Source: Alteromonas profundi (GTDB taxonomy: Bacteria; Pseudomonadota; Gammaproteobacteria; Enterobacterales; Alteromonadaceae). Taken from it: a DNA stretch of 61,537 nt. The notes beneath the pieces are model-generated. The model worked only from the letters and a program-made list of their open reading frames with translations, made no database searches and was not told where the DNA came from. A program made the translations under genes and the position numbers. Of this stretch, positions 28,702 to 37,467 are shown in pieces; positions within the stretch are counted from its first letter, which is position 1; the number at the start of each line of letters is the position of its first letter. Where the stretch lies: positions 1-61,537 of the forward strand of contig NZ_JAAAWN010000027.1 in assembly GCF_010500865.1 (NCBI RefSeq), given 5' to 3'.

Positions 28702-28718
28702 AATTGGTCGGATCTGTT
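28702..28718. promoter_or_regulatory. FadR-like operator upstream of the acylase gene
   Basis: AATTGGTCGGATCTGTT agrees with AACTGGTCnGACCAGTT at 13 of 16 defined positions, with the central TGGTCnGA intact. It lies 52 bases before the GTG start. Confidence 0.5.
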
Positions 28719-28770
28719 GAAATAAAGGATTCTGCTTATTTCACCTACATAAACAATGAGGGATATTATT

Positions 28771-31317
28771 GTGAATAATACAAAAAAAATACGACTTTTC
28801 GGGCGCACACTTCTCGCCATAAGTATTGCTACCACATTAGCGGCCTGCGGTGACAACAATAACGACTTTAGTAATATAGAGACACCGACCACGCCAGAGC
28901 CTACACCCACCACGCCAACTCAGACTGCCATTCCCGCCTTTGATGATGACGGCACCTTAAGTGCTGACATCCGTTGGACCACTTATGGCGTTCCTCATAT
29001 TAAAGCCGACAATTTAGAAAGTATGGCCTATGGAGTAGGTTACGCCTTTGCTAAAGACAACTTGTGTGTACTTGCCGACCAAATTGTAAAATATAATTCG
29101 CAGCGAGCGAAATACTTTGGGCCTGATGCGAACCCGGGGTCGGGGGATGCTGAACACCTGATTAACGACTTTGGGTTTCTAACCCTAGGCATAAGAGAGT
29201 TGGCAGAAGATAATTTGCCACGTCTTTCTGCCAATAGTCGAGCTATGTTTCAAGGCTATACCCAAGGCTACAACCGTTACTTGGCAGAAACCCCTGTTGA
29301 TGAGCAGGATCAAGCTTGTGCAGGGCAGCCTTGGGTACAAGCTATCGACAGTGTAGATTTACTTACCTATTCACTGGGCGTGGCGTTATTACCGGGTGCC
29401 GCGAATTTCCTTGGTCCTATGTTCTTAGCGGCGCCAGAAGGCGAGAGCTATTTACCTACGCCAGCATCCACACAGAGTACCGAAACCATAGCCAGCAAAG
29501 TGGCATTAAAGATTGCACCTAACGTGCAACTTCCCGCAAAAAACCCACAAGAAATGGGCTCAAATGGGTGGGGCCTAGGTAGCGACAAAACCACCAACGG
29601 TAAAGGTATGGTGCTGGGAAATCCGCATTTTCCCCACACTGGAAATTTACGCTTTTGGCAGTTCCACACCCAAATTCCTGGGCATTTAAATGTAACCGGA
29701 AGCTCACTTATGGGCCTACCGGGAGCAGTGAATATAGGGTTTAACGAAAATGTGGCATGGACACACACCTTTTCCACGGCAGAGCATTTTGTGGTGTACC
29801 AATTATCACTTGATGAACAAGACACTTCAGGGCTAACCCACACAGTAGATGGTGCTAAACGAACTATTTATGAAAAGCCGCTGCAAATTGACGTTGCCGT
29901 AGCCCCAGGCCAAACGATCACGCTGAATAAAACGGCGTATTACACTAATTATGGTCCTATGATTGAAGTGCCCGGTAACTTCGAGTGGACGGCGCAAAAT
30001 GCATTTGCGATAAAAGATGCAAACTTACCCAACTTTGATGTGGTTGATCACTGGCTGGCAATGAATATGGCCACGTCTATGGATGAATTTAAACAGGCAT
30101 TTAAAGATTACGATGGTGTTATTTTTAATAATACAATGGCAGCATCGGCAGACGGTGAGGTGTTTTATATTGATGACTCTACGGTGCCTGGCTTAACCGC
30201 CACAGCTATAGAAGAATTAACCACCAATCCATTGTTGATACAAACGAAGGCGGCGGCTGGCTTTACTGTATTGCCTGGCTTTTTGTCTGCCTTTGATTTT
30301 AACCAACCAGTACCCTATGAACAGGCGCCTAAATACGAAGGCACTGATTCGGTACAAAACTCCAATGATAGCTTTTGGCTAACTAACTTATCCTCGCCAA
30401 TAACAGGGGTATCACCTTTATACGGAAATGTTGAATACCAACAAAGCTTACGTTCTCGAATGGGGCAAAAATTTATTGAAACTGAAGCGGGCAGCGACGG
30501 TACATTTCACCCTGAAGAGGTAGAAAACCTTTTATTGTCAAACAGAAGTTATTTAGCCGAGGACATTTTACCTTCGGTACTGCAGATGTGTGCAGCACAG
30601 GGCAGCGACCCTGTTATGGTAGATGGCGAAAGTGTTGATATAGCCGCTGCCTGTGATGCATTAGGGAATTGGGACGGCACCATGAATACACTTAGTGTAG
30701 GTGCCCATGTATTTAGAGAGTTTGCTTTCCAGTTCTCAAATAATCCACAGTGGGAAACACCATTCTCTCTTGATGCACCCGTTACTACGCCAAGCGGGCT
30801 AATTCAAAATGAAACCACACTGCAACAATTCGCTCGTGCGGTACAGGTACTTAACGAAGCAGGTGTTGCGCCCGATGCCAAATTTGGTGATGTACAATTT
30901 GTTGAACGTAGTTTACCCGATGGAACGGCTTCAGGGGAAAAGCTTCCCTGGGGTGGAGCGCATAATATAGAGGGGGGATTCAATGTCTTTAATATTGTTG
31001 CGGGCAACAACGGAACCTTGCTGCCACGCCATACCTATGCGCCGCTTAACAATGACACCATTATGAGCGAAGAAGCGAAGGGCTATCATATCAACTATGG
31101 AAGTAGCTGGATGCTCGTTATTAACTTTACTGACGAAGGCCCACAGGGAAGAGGTATTTTGACTTACTCGCAATCTCGCGTTTATGGCAGTGATCATTTT
31201 CTGGACCAAACACAGTTATATTCACAGCACCCAACCTTACGGGACATGTATTTTACAGAGGAAGACATTGCCGCAAATACAATCAGTGAGTTAACCCTAT
31301 CGTCAGAGGAAAATTAG
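28771..31317 (+). CDS. penicillin-acylase family (Ntn-hydrolase) lipoprotein
   Basis: This is a predicted amidase that removes acyl chains from an amide (beta-lactam, aculeacin or N-acyl-homoserine-lactone acylase group). The 848 residues start with a lipoprotein signal, lipobox LAAC near 25. The alpha chain motif TTYGVPHIKADN is followed by the autoprocessing site GSNGWGLGS, whose Ser (about 264) becomes the N-terminal nucleophile; GNPHFPHTG follows as usual. The start is set at GTG 28771 because GAGGGA lies seven bases before it, whereas ATG 28756 has no binding site and lies within that sequence. It is the next gene after the lipase, with a similar FadR-like site. Long-chain acyl substrates are therefore plausible, not shown. 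Confidence 0.88.
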   Translation: MNNTKKIRLFGRTLLAISIATTLAACGDNNNDFSNIETPTTPEPTPTTPTQTAIPAFDDDGTLSADIRWTTYGVPHIKADNLESMAYGVGYAFAKDNLCVLADQIVKYNSQRAKYFGPDANPGSGDAEHLINDFGFLTLGIRELAEDNLPRLSANSRAMFQGYTQGYNRYLAETPVDEQDQACAGQPWVQAIDSVDLLTYSLGVALLPGAANFLGPMFLAAPEGESYLPTPASTQSTETIASKVALKIAPNVQLPAKNPQEMGSNGWGLGSDKTTNGKGMVLGNPHFPHTGNLRFWQFHTQIPGHLNVTGSSLMGLPGAVNIGFNENVAWTHTFSTAEHFVVYQLSLDEQDTSGLTHTVDGAKRTIYEKPLQIDVAVAPGQTITLNKTAYYTNYGPMIEVPGNFEWTAQNAFAIKDANLPNFDVVDHWLAMNMATSMDEFKQAFKDYDGVIFNNTMAASADGEVFYIDDSTVPGLTATAIEELTTNPLLIQTKAAAGFTVLPGFLSAFDFNQPVPYEQAPKYEGTDSVQNSNDSFWLTNLSSPITGVSPLYGNVEYQQSLRSRMGQKFIETEAGSDGTFHPEEVENLLLSNRSYLAEDILPSVLQMCAAQGSDPVMVDGESVDIAAACDALGNWDGTMNTLSVGAHVFREFAFQFSNNPQWETPFSLDAPVTTPSGLIQNETTLQQFARAVQVLNEAGVAPDAKFGDVQFVERSLPDGTASGEKLPWGGAHNIEGGFNVFNIVAGNNGTLLPRHTYAPLNNDTIMSEEAKGYHINYGSSWMLVINFTDEGPQGRGILTYSQSRVYGSDHFLDQTQLYSQHPTLRDMYFTEEDIAANTISELTLSSEEN

Positions 31318-31425
31318 ACTGCTATTATGTGCACCAATTATTTGGGCGCCTTACAGTAAATGAAGGTGATTAAGTATCGAAGAAGGGTCAATAAAGGCCC
31401 TTCTCTATTGCACTAGGAGAGCAGT

Positions 31426-32448
31426 TTGGAGTTTTTGTATGAATACGGCTTGTTTGTTGCCAAAGCCGTGACATTAGTAGTGGCGTTTGTCGTTGTTGTC
31501 TCAGCCATTGTGGGTGTTGCGAATAAGAATAAGCAAGGGAAAGGACAACTAGAAATTAACTCTTTGTCTGAACAGCTAAAAGACATTACTCATTACGCGC
31601 GTCAGGTGTTGTTAGACAAACCCTCGTTGAAACAATTAGCAAAAAAACAAAAGAAAGAAGCCAAAGAGAAAAAGAAGAGCCAAGCTAGCGACGAGACATC
31701 GCCGCGTTTATTTGTTATCGATTTCAAGGGTTCTATGGATGCCCACGAAGTGGATAATTTGCGCGAAGAAATTACCGCTATTTTGTGTGTAGCCGAAGAA
31801 AAAGATGAAGTGTTAATTAGGCTAGAGAGTGGCGGGGGCGTGGTACATGGCTATGGTTTGGCTGCATCGCAACTTCAGCGCATTAAAAATAAAGGCTTAA
31901 CCTTAACGGTAGCCGTAGATAAAGTGGCAGCAAGCGGGGGCTACATGATGGCCTGCGTTGCCGACAAACTTATTGCCTCACAGTTTGCCTATATCGGCTC
32001 TATCGGTGTTTTGGCTCAGTTGCCTAACTTTAATAAGGTGCTTAAAAAGAATGATATTGATTTTGAGCAACATACTGCGGGCGAATATAAACGTACGCTT
32101 ACCATGTTTGGCGAAAACAGCGATGAAGGAAGAGAAAAGTTTAAACAGGAAATAGAAGAGATTCATACACTGTTTAAAGATTTTGTGCACAGTCAGCGTC
32201 CAGAAATGGCCATCGAAAAAGTGGCAACAGGTGAATACTGGCCAGCAGTAAAAGCACAGGAACTTGGGTTGGTTGATATGCTATCCACCTCCGATGATTA
32301 TATTCTTTCCCATTATCCAGAGAGAGAAATATTCAGTGTTAAATACAGTGTAAAAAAGAATGTGGCCGAAAAGTTGGGTATGTCTGTGGCGTCGGTAGCT
32401 GAAAAGGTACTGATGAAATCGTGGAGTAAAGCCCGCCACTGGTTTTAA
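31426..32448 (+). CDS. sohB: SohB-type inner-membrane S49 peptidase
   Basis: This is a membrane-anchored serine protease of the signal peptide peptidase A family, acting at the periplasmic face. The 340 residues have an N-terminal membrane helix (about 10-33), a charged Lys-rich linker (64-85) and the S49 domain. The catalytic Ser is in ASGGYMM (170) and the Lys in GEYKRT (222). It starts at TTG 31426: AGGAGA lies five bases before it, and MEFLYEYGLF matches the MELLSEYGLF start of E. coli SohB as I recall it. No in-frame ATG lies nearby. Confidence 0.93.
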   Translation: MEFLYEYGLFVAKAVTLVVAFVVVVSAIVGVANKNKQGKGQLEINSLSEQLKDITHYARQVLLDKPSLKQLAKKQKKEAKEKKKSQASDETSPRLFVIDFKGSMDAHEVDNLREEITAILCVAEEKDEVLIRLESGGGVVHGYGLAASQLQRIKNKGLTLTVAVDKVAASGGYMMACVADKLIASQFAYIGSIGVLAQLPNFNKVLKKNDIDFEQHTAGEYKRTLTMFGENSDEGREKFKQEIEEIHTLFKDFVHSQRPEMAIEKVATGEYWPAVKAQELGLVDMLSTSDDYILSHYPEREIFSVKYSVKKNVAEKLGMSVASVAEKVLMKSWSKARHWF

Positions 32449-32577
32449 AATTCCACTTTAAAATCAATGTCTTCTCGTGTTACGCGTAACCGCGTATAAG
32501 CATTGGTAGGCAGAAAAGGCAGCAGTGACAGGGTTAATGTCGCTGCGTCTGTCTGCATTAATAATAAGAACAACATA

Positions 32578-33210
32578 ATGGCGAAAAATACAAAATCAGA
32601 TATTCTCGATGCCGCTGAGGTGCTGTTTTCGCAACAGGGCTTTACGCAAACATCGATGCGCGAAATTACCGCTACGGCAAACGTAAACCTCGCCTCGGTG
32701 AACTATCATTTTGGTAGCAAAAAAAATCTCATTCAGGCCGTACTCAAACGGTATTTTGATATTTTAATGCCAGAAGTGAATGTTTGTCTTGAATGGCGAA
32801 AACCTGAAGTGGGAAGTAAGGGAATAAAGACACTTTTAACCACACTTATCCCGCCTATGCTAAAACTTAACCAATTAAGGGGCGATGGCACAGCTATTTT
32901 TGTGCAGTTGTTGGGGCGAGGATACAACGAAACGCAAGGCCACTTGCGCCGGTTTATAATGACAGATTACGGGCATACCGTAAGAGCTCTCGTTAGTGCA
33001 ATACAACAGTGTTTACCTGAAGTGCCTGAAGAAGAATTATTTTGGCGTTTGCATTTTGCCATGGGAAGTTTTGTGTTTTCAATGGCATCAAGCCAGGCGT
33101 TAACAGAAATAGCTGAGTCTGATTTTCACAAACATGTAGATATTGAAGAGGTGATTAGCCGCTTGGTACCCTTTGTTGCTCACGGGCTCGCCGGCAATCC
33201 GTCTAAATAA
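32578..33210 (+). CDS. TetR-family regulator, PsrA-like
   Basis: This is a DNA-binding repressor of 210 residues. The N-terminal helix-turn-helix lies in ITATANVNLASVNYHFGSKK (about 29-48) and closely resembles PsrA, which senses long-chain fatty acids in pseudomonads and controls beta-oxidation. The C-terminal ligand domain begins near LMPEVNVCLEW. ATG 32578 is chosen because MAKNTKSDILDAAEVLF is the standard TetR start; the longer frame from 32503 adds a non-conserved stretch. It stands alone between sohB and the Nif3 gene. The PsrA identity is by resemblance only. Confidence 0.82.
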   Translation: MAKNTKSDILDAAEVLFSQQGFTQTSMREITATANVNLASVNYHFGSKKNLIQAVLKRYFDILMPEVNVCLEWRKPEVGSKGIKTLLTTLIPPMLKLNQLRGDGTAIFVQLLGRGYNETQGHLRRFIMTDYGHTVRALVSAIQQCLPEVPEEELFWRLHFAMGSFVFSMASSQALTEIAESDFHKHVDIEEVISRLVPFVAHGLAGNPSK

Positions 33211-33323
33211 CGCACTTTTAGCGTGTTTCGCTTCAATGCACGTTTCTTTGGTACAATGTAAGACATTCACGTATTTGTAATACGTTTTTTAATCAATTTG
33301 TCTAACTTTTGCCCGGAGGACAC

Positions 33324-34085
33324 GTGCCAGTCACTATTCAACAGTTAACGCAGTATTTAGACGGTACCTTACGTGTACAAGAAATTTCTGATTATTGCCC
33401 CAATGGCCTACAGGTAGAAGGGCAAGCCGAGGTAAACCGCATTGTTACTGGCGTAACAGCTTCGCAAGCTTTAATTGACGCCGCAATAGACGCAAGGGCT
33501 GATGCCATACTGGTACATCATGGTTATTTTTGGAAGGGCGAGTCGCAGCCGATTACGGGTATGAAGAAGCGTCGAATTGCCAGTTTACTGCACAACGATA
33601 TTAGTTTGCTAGCCTATCACCTACCTTTAGATGTGCACCCAGAATATGGTAATAACCGTCAATTGGCGAAGCTGCTAGGTATAGAGCATGTTAAAGCACT
33701 TAGTCAGGTTAAGCCTGTGGGCGTTGTGATGGAAGGCGAGTTTGCGGCGCCTATTAGTGGCGCGAAGCTTCAGCAGCAACTAGCCAATAAATTAGCCCGC
33801 GATGTTCTTATGGAATGCCCGCAAGACAAAATAATTAAGCGTGTGGCTTGGTGTACCGGCGGCGGACAAGGCTTTATTGAGCAGGCCGTAAATGCCGGTG
33901 TTGATGCTTTTATTACTGGCGAAGTATCAGAACAAACCATTCATACTGCACGAGAAATGGAAGTGGGTTTCTTTGCGGCAGGTCATCATGCCACAGAACG
34001 CTACGGTGTTAAGGCATTAGGTGAACACTTGCAAGGCGAGTTTGACCTTGATGTGAGGTTTATTGATATACCCAACCCAGCCTAA
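33324..34085 (+). CDS. Nif3-like dinuclear metal centre protein (YbgI family)
   Basis: This is a conserved metal-binding protein of 253 residues whose physiological role is unsettled; a role as GTP cyclohydrolase type-2-like enzyme has been proposed for the family. The metal ligands are visible in VHHGYFW, YHLPLDVHPEYGNN and GHHATER. SDYCPNGLQVEG near residue 22 matches the YbgI start region. GTG 33324 is chosen because GGAGG lies four bases before it; the longer frame begins within the binding-site region. It is followed after 16 bases by cmoM, probably in one transcript. Confidence 0.9.
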   Translation: MPVTIQQLTQYLDGTLRVQEISDYCPNGLQVEGQAEVNRIVTGVTASQALIDAAIDARADAILVHHGYFWKGESQPITGMKKRRIASLLHNDISLLAYHLPLDVHPEYGNNRQLAKLLGIEHVKALSQVKPVGVVMEGEFAAPISGAKLQQQLANKLARDVLMECPQDKIIKRVAWCTGGGQGFIEQAVNAGVDAFITGEVSEQTIHTAREMEVGFFAAGHHATERYGVKALGEHLQGEFDLDVRFIDIPNPA

Positions 34086-34101
34086 AGGTACATTTACAAC
34101 G

Positions 34102-34845
34102 ATGGAAAAAGATCGCCTGTTTAATGGCATAGCAACAAAATTTGCTGACAATATTTATGGAACAACGAAGGGGAAGTTAAGACATCTTATATTGTGCGAT
34201 GTGTTAACGCCTTATGTTAGCAAGCCACTATCGATTTTAGAGGTTGGGGGTGGTACAGGGATTATGGCTGCCCACCTCGCGCAACAAGGGCATACAGTGA
34301 TGCTTACTGATGCTTCACAAGACGTATTGACCCTTGCAACAGAAAACTTAGCTGGATTTTCTAATGTCACTATCAAGCAACAGTACCTGCAAGATATAAA
34401 AGATATCAAAAACTACGACCTCGTGGTGTGTCATGCGGTATTAGAGTGGCTTGATAAACCGTTTGAAGCCATCGACTTTTTATTTGAAAATTTAAACCAA
34501 GGGTCAAGACTGAGCCTAAGCTTTTTTAATAAAGACGCAGCGTTAATGGCCAATGCAATCTATGGTAATTTCGAGTACATTGAACGGGGCTTAAAGGTAA
34601 AAAACCAAGTAAAGCTCAACCCGCATCAAGCGCTACCAGCCAAGCAGGTTGTTGACTACTGTACTGACAAAGGGTTTCGTATATTGGGCAAAACTGGAGT
34701 GCGGTGTTTTCATGATTATATGAAAGTTAATGAGCACCAAACCAGCAAATTTGAACAGTTATTGCGTACAGAGCGACAATACAACCAAGTTGAGCCTTTC
34801 TTGTGGTTAGGTAAGTACTTTCATTTAATGCTCGAGAAACCATAA
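34102..34845 (+). CDS. cmoM: tRNA 5-carboxymethoxyuridine methyltransferase
   Basis: This SAM-dependent methyltransferase methylates 5-carboxymethoxyuridine at the wobble position of tRNA. The 247 residues align along their length with E. coli CmoM (formerly SmtA) as I recall it: IYGTTKGKLRH near the N-terminus, the SAM-binding LEVGGGTGIMAAHLA, CHAVLEWLDKP and the C-terminal GKTGVRCFHDY. ATG 34102 begins the aligned region; the longer frame from 34063 overlaps the Nif3 gene end. AAAGGT eleven bases before the ATG is a weak binding site. Confidence 0.92.
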   Translation: MEKDRLFNGIATKFADNIYGTTKGKLRHLILCDVLTPYVSKPLSILEVGGGTGIMAAHLAQQGHTVMLTDASQDVLTLATENLAGFSNVTIKQQYLQDIKDIKNYDLVVCHAVLEWLDKPFEAIDFLFENLNQGSRLSLSFFNKDAALMANAIYGNFEYIERGLKVKNQVKLNPHQALPAKQVVDYCTDKGFRILGKTGVRCFHDYMKVNEHQTSKFEQLLRTERQYNQVEPFLWLGKYFHLMLEKP

Positions 34846-34937
34846 CGCTAAGCCTTTGGCTCTATACTCCTGTTATAGGCGGTATGGTATAGCACACAAT
34901 GTTTTTATCCGCCGACTAAACCTTAACAAGACAACGC

Positions 34938-35975
34938 TTAGCGAACCCAGTTCTCGCCCGTTGTTTTTAAGCAACCATTGGCGCACGAATGTATGTTCTT
35001 TAGGGTTGTATTTGCTATCTCATTCAGTGCTTCGTGGGTGAAAAAACCTTGATGCCCGGTAACAAGGACATTGGGGAACGTGAGTAATCGCTGAAAAGTA
35101 TCATCCTGAATAATATCTTGGGAGTGATCAGAGAAAAAAAGCTCTGACTCTCTCTCATAAACATCAAGGCCTAGATACCCAAGATGGCCCTGCTTAAGTG
35201 CATGTATTACCGCTTTATCATCGACCAGGCCCCCACGGGAAGTATTAATTAACATTACGCCCTTTGGCATAAGGGCTAATGATTTAGCGTTAATAATGTG
35301 CTCAGTGGCGTGAGTTAACGGGCAATGTAAGCTTACTATCTGGCTGCTTACGAATAGATCTTCTAGTGTCGTATAGCGCACACCCAAGTCAATCAGCTTT
35401 TGGCAAGGGGCGGGGTCGTAACACAATATATTGCAGCCAAATCCCGTAAGTATTCGAATTACGGCTTGCCCTATTTTGCCACTACCAATGATACCTACTG
35501 TTTTATTATGAAGCGTAAACCCCATTAAACCGTCAAGAGAAAAATTGCCTTCTTTTACTCTGTTATATGCTTTATGGGTTTTTCTATTTAGGGTAAGCAT
35601 TAATGCTAAGGTATGTTCTGCTACCGTTTCCGGGCTATATGCTGGTACTCGGGTAACGGCTATTGCTAATGTTTTGGCGGCCTTTACATCAACATTGTTA
35701 AACCCAGCACAACGCAAAGCAACATGTTTAATACCTAACTTGGCAAGAGTGGTGAGGGTAGCCTTGTTTACTTCATCATTAACAAACACACATACAGCGT
35801 CAAACCCCTGGCAGCTAATTGCGGTGTGTTCATTTAATGGGTAGGTAAAATAACTAGCTTGTAGCTTATCGCGAGATAGGCCGCGTTCAGTGTCCTTACT
35901 GTTTGCGCTATTAATGTGCGCGTTGAAAATATCTTCATCGTATGGTTTTACACTAAAAAAGGCGACCTTGATCAT
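34938..35975 (-). CDS. ldhA: fermentative D-lactate dehydrogenase
   Basis: This reduces pyruvate to D-lactate with NADH in the cytoplasm. The 345 residues show the 2-hydroxyacid dehydrogenase NAD motif VGIIGSGKIGQAV, the substrate region LRCAGFNNVD, the catalytic Arg in NTSRGG, the Glu in YERESE and the His in TGHQGF, all in the order of E. coli LdhA. AGGAG precedes the ATG on the minus strand. It follows the glutathione peroxidase gene by 11 bases and is probably co-transcribed with it. Confidence 0.94.
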   Translation of the reverse strand: MIKVAFFSVKPYDEDIFNAHINSANSKDTERGLSRDKLQASYFTYPLNEHTAISCQGFDAVCVFVNDEVNKATLTTLAKLGIKHVALRCAGFNNVDVKAAKTLAIAVTRVPAYSPETVAEHTLALMLTLNRKTHKAYNRVKEGNFSLDGLMGFTLHNKTVGIIGSGKIGQAVIRILTGFGCNILCYDPAPCQKLIDLGVRYTTLEDLFVSSQIVSLHCPLTHATEHIINAKSLALMPKGVMLINTSRGGLVDDKAVIHALKQGHLGYLGLDVYERESELFFSDHSQDIIQDDTFQRLLTFPNVLVTGHQGFFTHEALNEIANTTLKNIHSCANGCLKTTGENWVR

Positions 35976-35986
35976 AGCGACAACTC

Positions 35987-36463
35987 CTAAAGCAAAGCTT
36001 CTATTTGCTGAGTTAACTCTTCGGGCGAGGTGGTAGGGGCAAAACGCGTTATCGTATTACCGTCACGACTCACTAAAAATTTTGTAAAATTCCATTTAAT
36101 GCGCTTAGTGCCTAGTAAACCTGGCGCTTCAGTTTTTAAGCTCGTATATAGCGGATGGCTATTTATGCCATTCACCTCGGTTTTTCTAAATAATGGAAAA
36201 GTAACCCCATAATTTAGGCTACAAAATTGTGCTATATCCCCATCGCTGCCTGGTTCTTGGTGTCCAAATTGATCGCAAGGAAACCCGAGAATTTCAAACC
36301 CTTTGTCTTTATAGTTAGCATAAAGGGCTTCTAAGCCCTCATATTGCTTGGTAAAACCACATTTACTGGCAGTATTAACGATTAACAGTACCTTGCCCTG
36401 ATAGTCGCCCATTTTTACCGATTCGCCATTATTACGCGTTAGGGTGTGTTCGAAAATAGACAT
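35987..36463 (-). CDS. glutathione peroxidase family protein (Cys type)
   Basis: This is a thiol-dependent peroxidase reducing hydroperoxides; bacterial Cys-type members often use thioredoxin rather than glutathione. The 158 residues hold the catalytic Cys35 in NTASKCGFT, the Gln-containing [12 protein letters not shown], and the Trp in KWNFTKFL. There is no signal peptide, so it is cytoplasmic. It is the first gene of a two-gene unit with ldhA and divergent from the dehydrogenase at 36547. Confidence 0.93.
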   Translation of the reverse strand: MSIFEHTLTRNNGESVKMGDYQGKVLLIVNTASKCGFTKQYEGLEALYANYKDKGFEILGFPCDQFGHQEPGSDGDIAQFCSLNYGVTFPLFRKTEVNGINSHPLYTSLKTEAPGLLGTKRIKWNFTKFLVSRDGNTITRFAPTTSPEELTQQIEALL

Positions 36464-36546
36464 TCTGGCTTCCTATTATTTTTGTTGCAGAAAAGTTTGA
36501 TACACTCAAAATCAGTATAACTTGATCACGTGGTAATAAAATCCAG

Positions 36547-37407
36547 ATGACACAATTAAAAGTAAGTTTCCTTGGTTTAGGCGTAATGGGTTATCCCATG
36601 GCTGGGCATTTAGCCAGTGCGGGGTTTGATGTAACTGTGTTTAATCGAACTACTGAAAAAGCGCAGCGCTGGGCTGCTCAGTACAAGGGGGCCGCAGTAT
36701 CTACTCCCGCGCAAGCAGCAGAAGACGCTGATGTGGTGTTAATGTGTGTAGGCGACGATAACGATGTTCGTGCAGTGGCAAAAGAAGCGATAGCCGTTAT
36801 GAAAGAAGGGGCCGTATTAGTGGATCACACCACGGCGTCAGCACAGGTCGCTAAAGAAGTGTATGCCCTGTGTAAAGACAATGGGCTTGGATTTTTAGAT
36901 GCGCCGGTTTCAGGGGGCCAAGCAGGCGCAGAAAATGGCCAACTGACGATTATGGTTGGGGGCGATAAAACGGATTATGAAACCGCCTTACCTGTTATAA
37001 GTGCTTATGCTCGGCATAGCCAACTACTGGGTGAGTGCGGCGCAGGACAATTAGCTAAAATGATGAACCAAATTTGTATTGCCGGCGTTATTCAAGGGCT
37101 TGCGGAAGCGCTCCATTTTGGGCAAAAAGCGGGGCTAGACTGTACATCTGTTATTGATGTCATCAGCAAAGGCGCTGCGCAATCTTGGCAAATGGAAAAC
37201 CGTGCGCACACGATGCTAGACAACACGTACGACTTTGGTTTTGCCGTGGATTGGATGAGAAAAGATTTATCAATAGCCTTGGACGAAGCAAGAAGAAATG
37301 GCTCAACCTTGGCGCTTACTGCGTTGGTCGATCAGTATTACGCCGATATTCAAAAAGTAGGGGGAGGGCGATGGGACACCTCTAGCTTACTTACGCGGCT
37401 TAAATAA
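36547..37407 (+). CDS. NAD(P)-dependent beta-hydroxyacid dehydrogenase (HIBADH family)
   Basis: This is an oxidoreductase of the 3-hydroxyisobutyrate / tartronate semialdehyde reductase family, 286 residues. Seen: the Rossmann motif GLGVMGYPMAGHLA (about 10-23), the substrate motif DAPVSGGQAGAENGQL, and the catalytic Lys in GAGQLAKMMNQ. A second member of the family, mmsB, lies at 43179 within the valine operon, so this copy probably serves another small hydroxyacid or semialdehyde. It stands alone. Confidence 0.88.
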   Translation: MTQLKVSFLGLGVMGYPMAGHLASAGFDVTVFNRTTEKAQRWAAQYKGAAVSTPAQAAEDADVVLMCVGDDNDVRAVAKEAIAVMKEGAVLVDHTTASAQVAKEVYALCKDNGLGFLDAPVSGGQAGAENGQLTIMVGGDKTDYETALPVISAYARHSQLLGECGAGQLAKMMNQICIAGVIQGLAEALHFGQKAGLDCTSVIDVISKGAAQSWQMENRAHTMLDNTYDFGFAVDWMRKDLSIALDEARRNGSTLALTALVDQYYADIQKVGGGRWDTSSLLTRLK

Positions 37408-37467
37408 AAACGGTATGCGTTACGTTTACATTACCATAAGAAGCGTTAGGAAAACGAAGCTCCCTTA

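Noticed and set aside
29448..29843. 131-residue minus-strand frame within the acylase gene
   Set aside because: It covers the Ser nucleophile region of a strong gene on the other strand; its Cys/Trp-rich composition is typical of an antisense shadow.
33265..33290. GTATTTGTAATACGT before the Nif3 gene as a further LacI-type site
   Set aside because: It shares only a loose resemblance with the 14-mer and lacks the central ATACGTAT.
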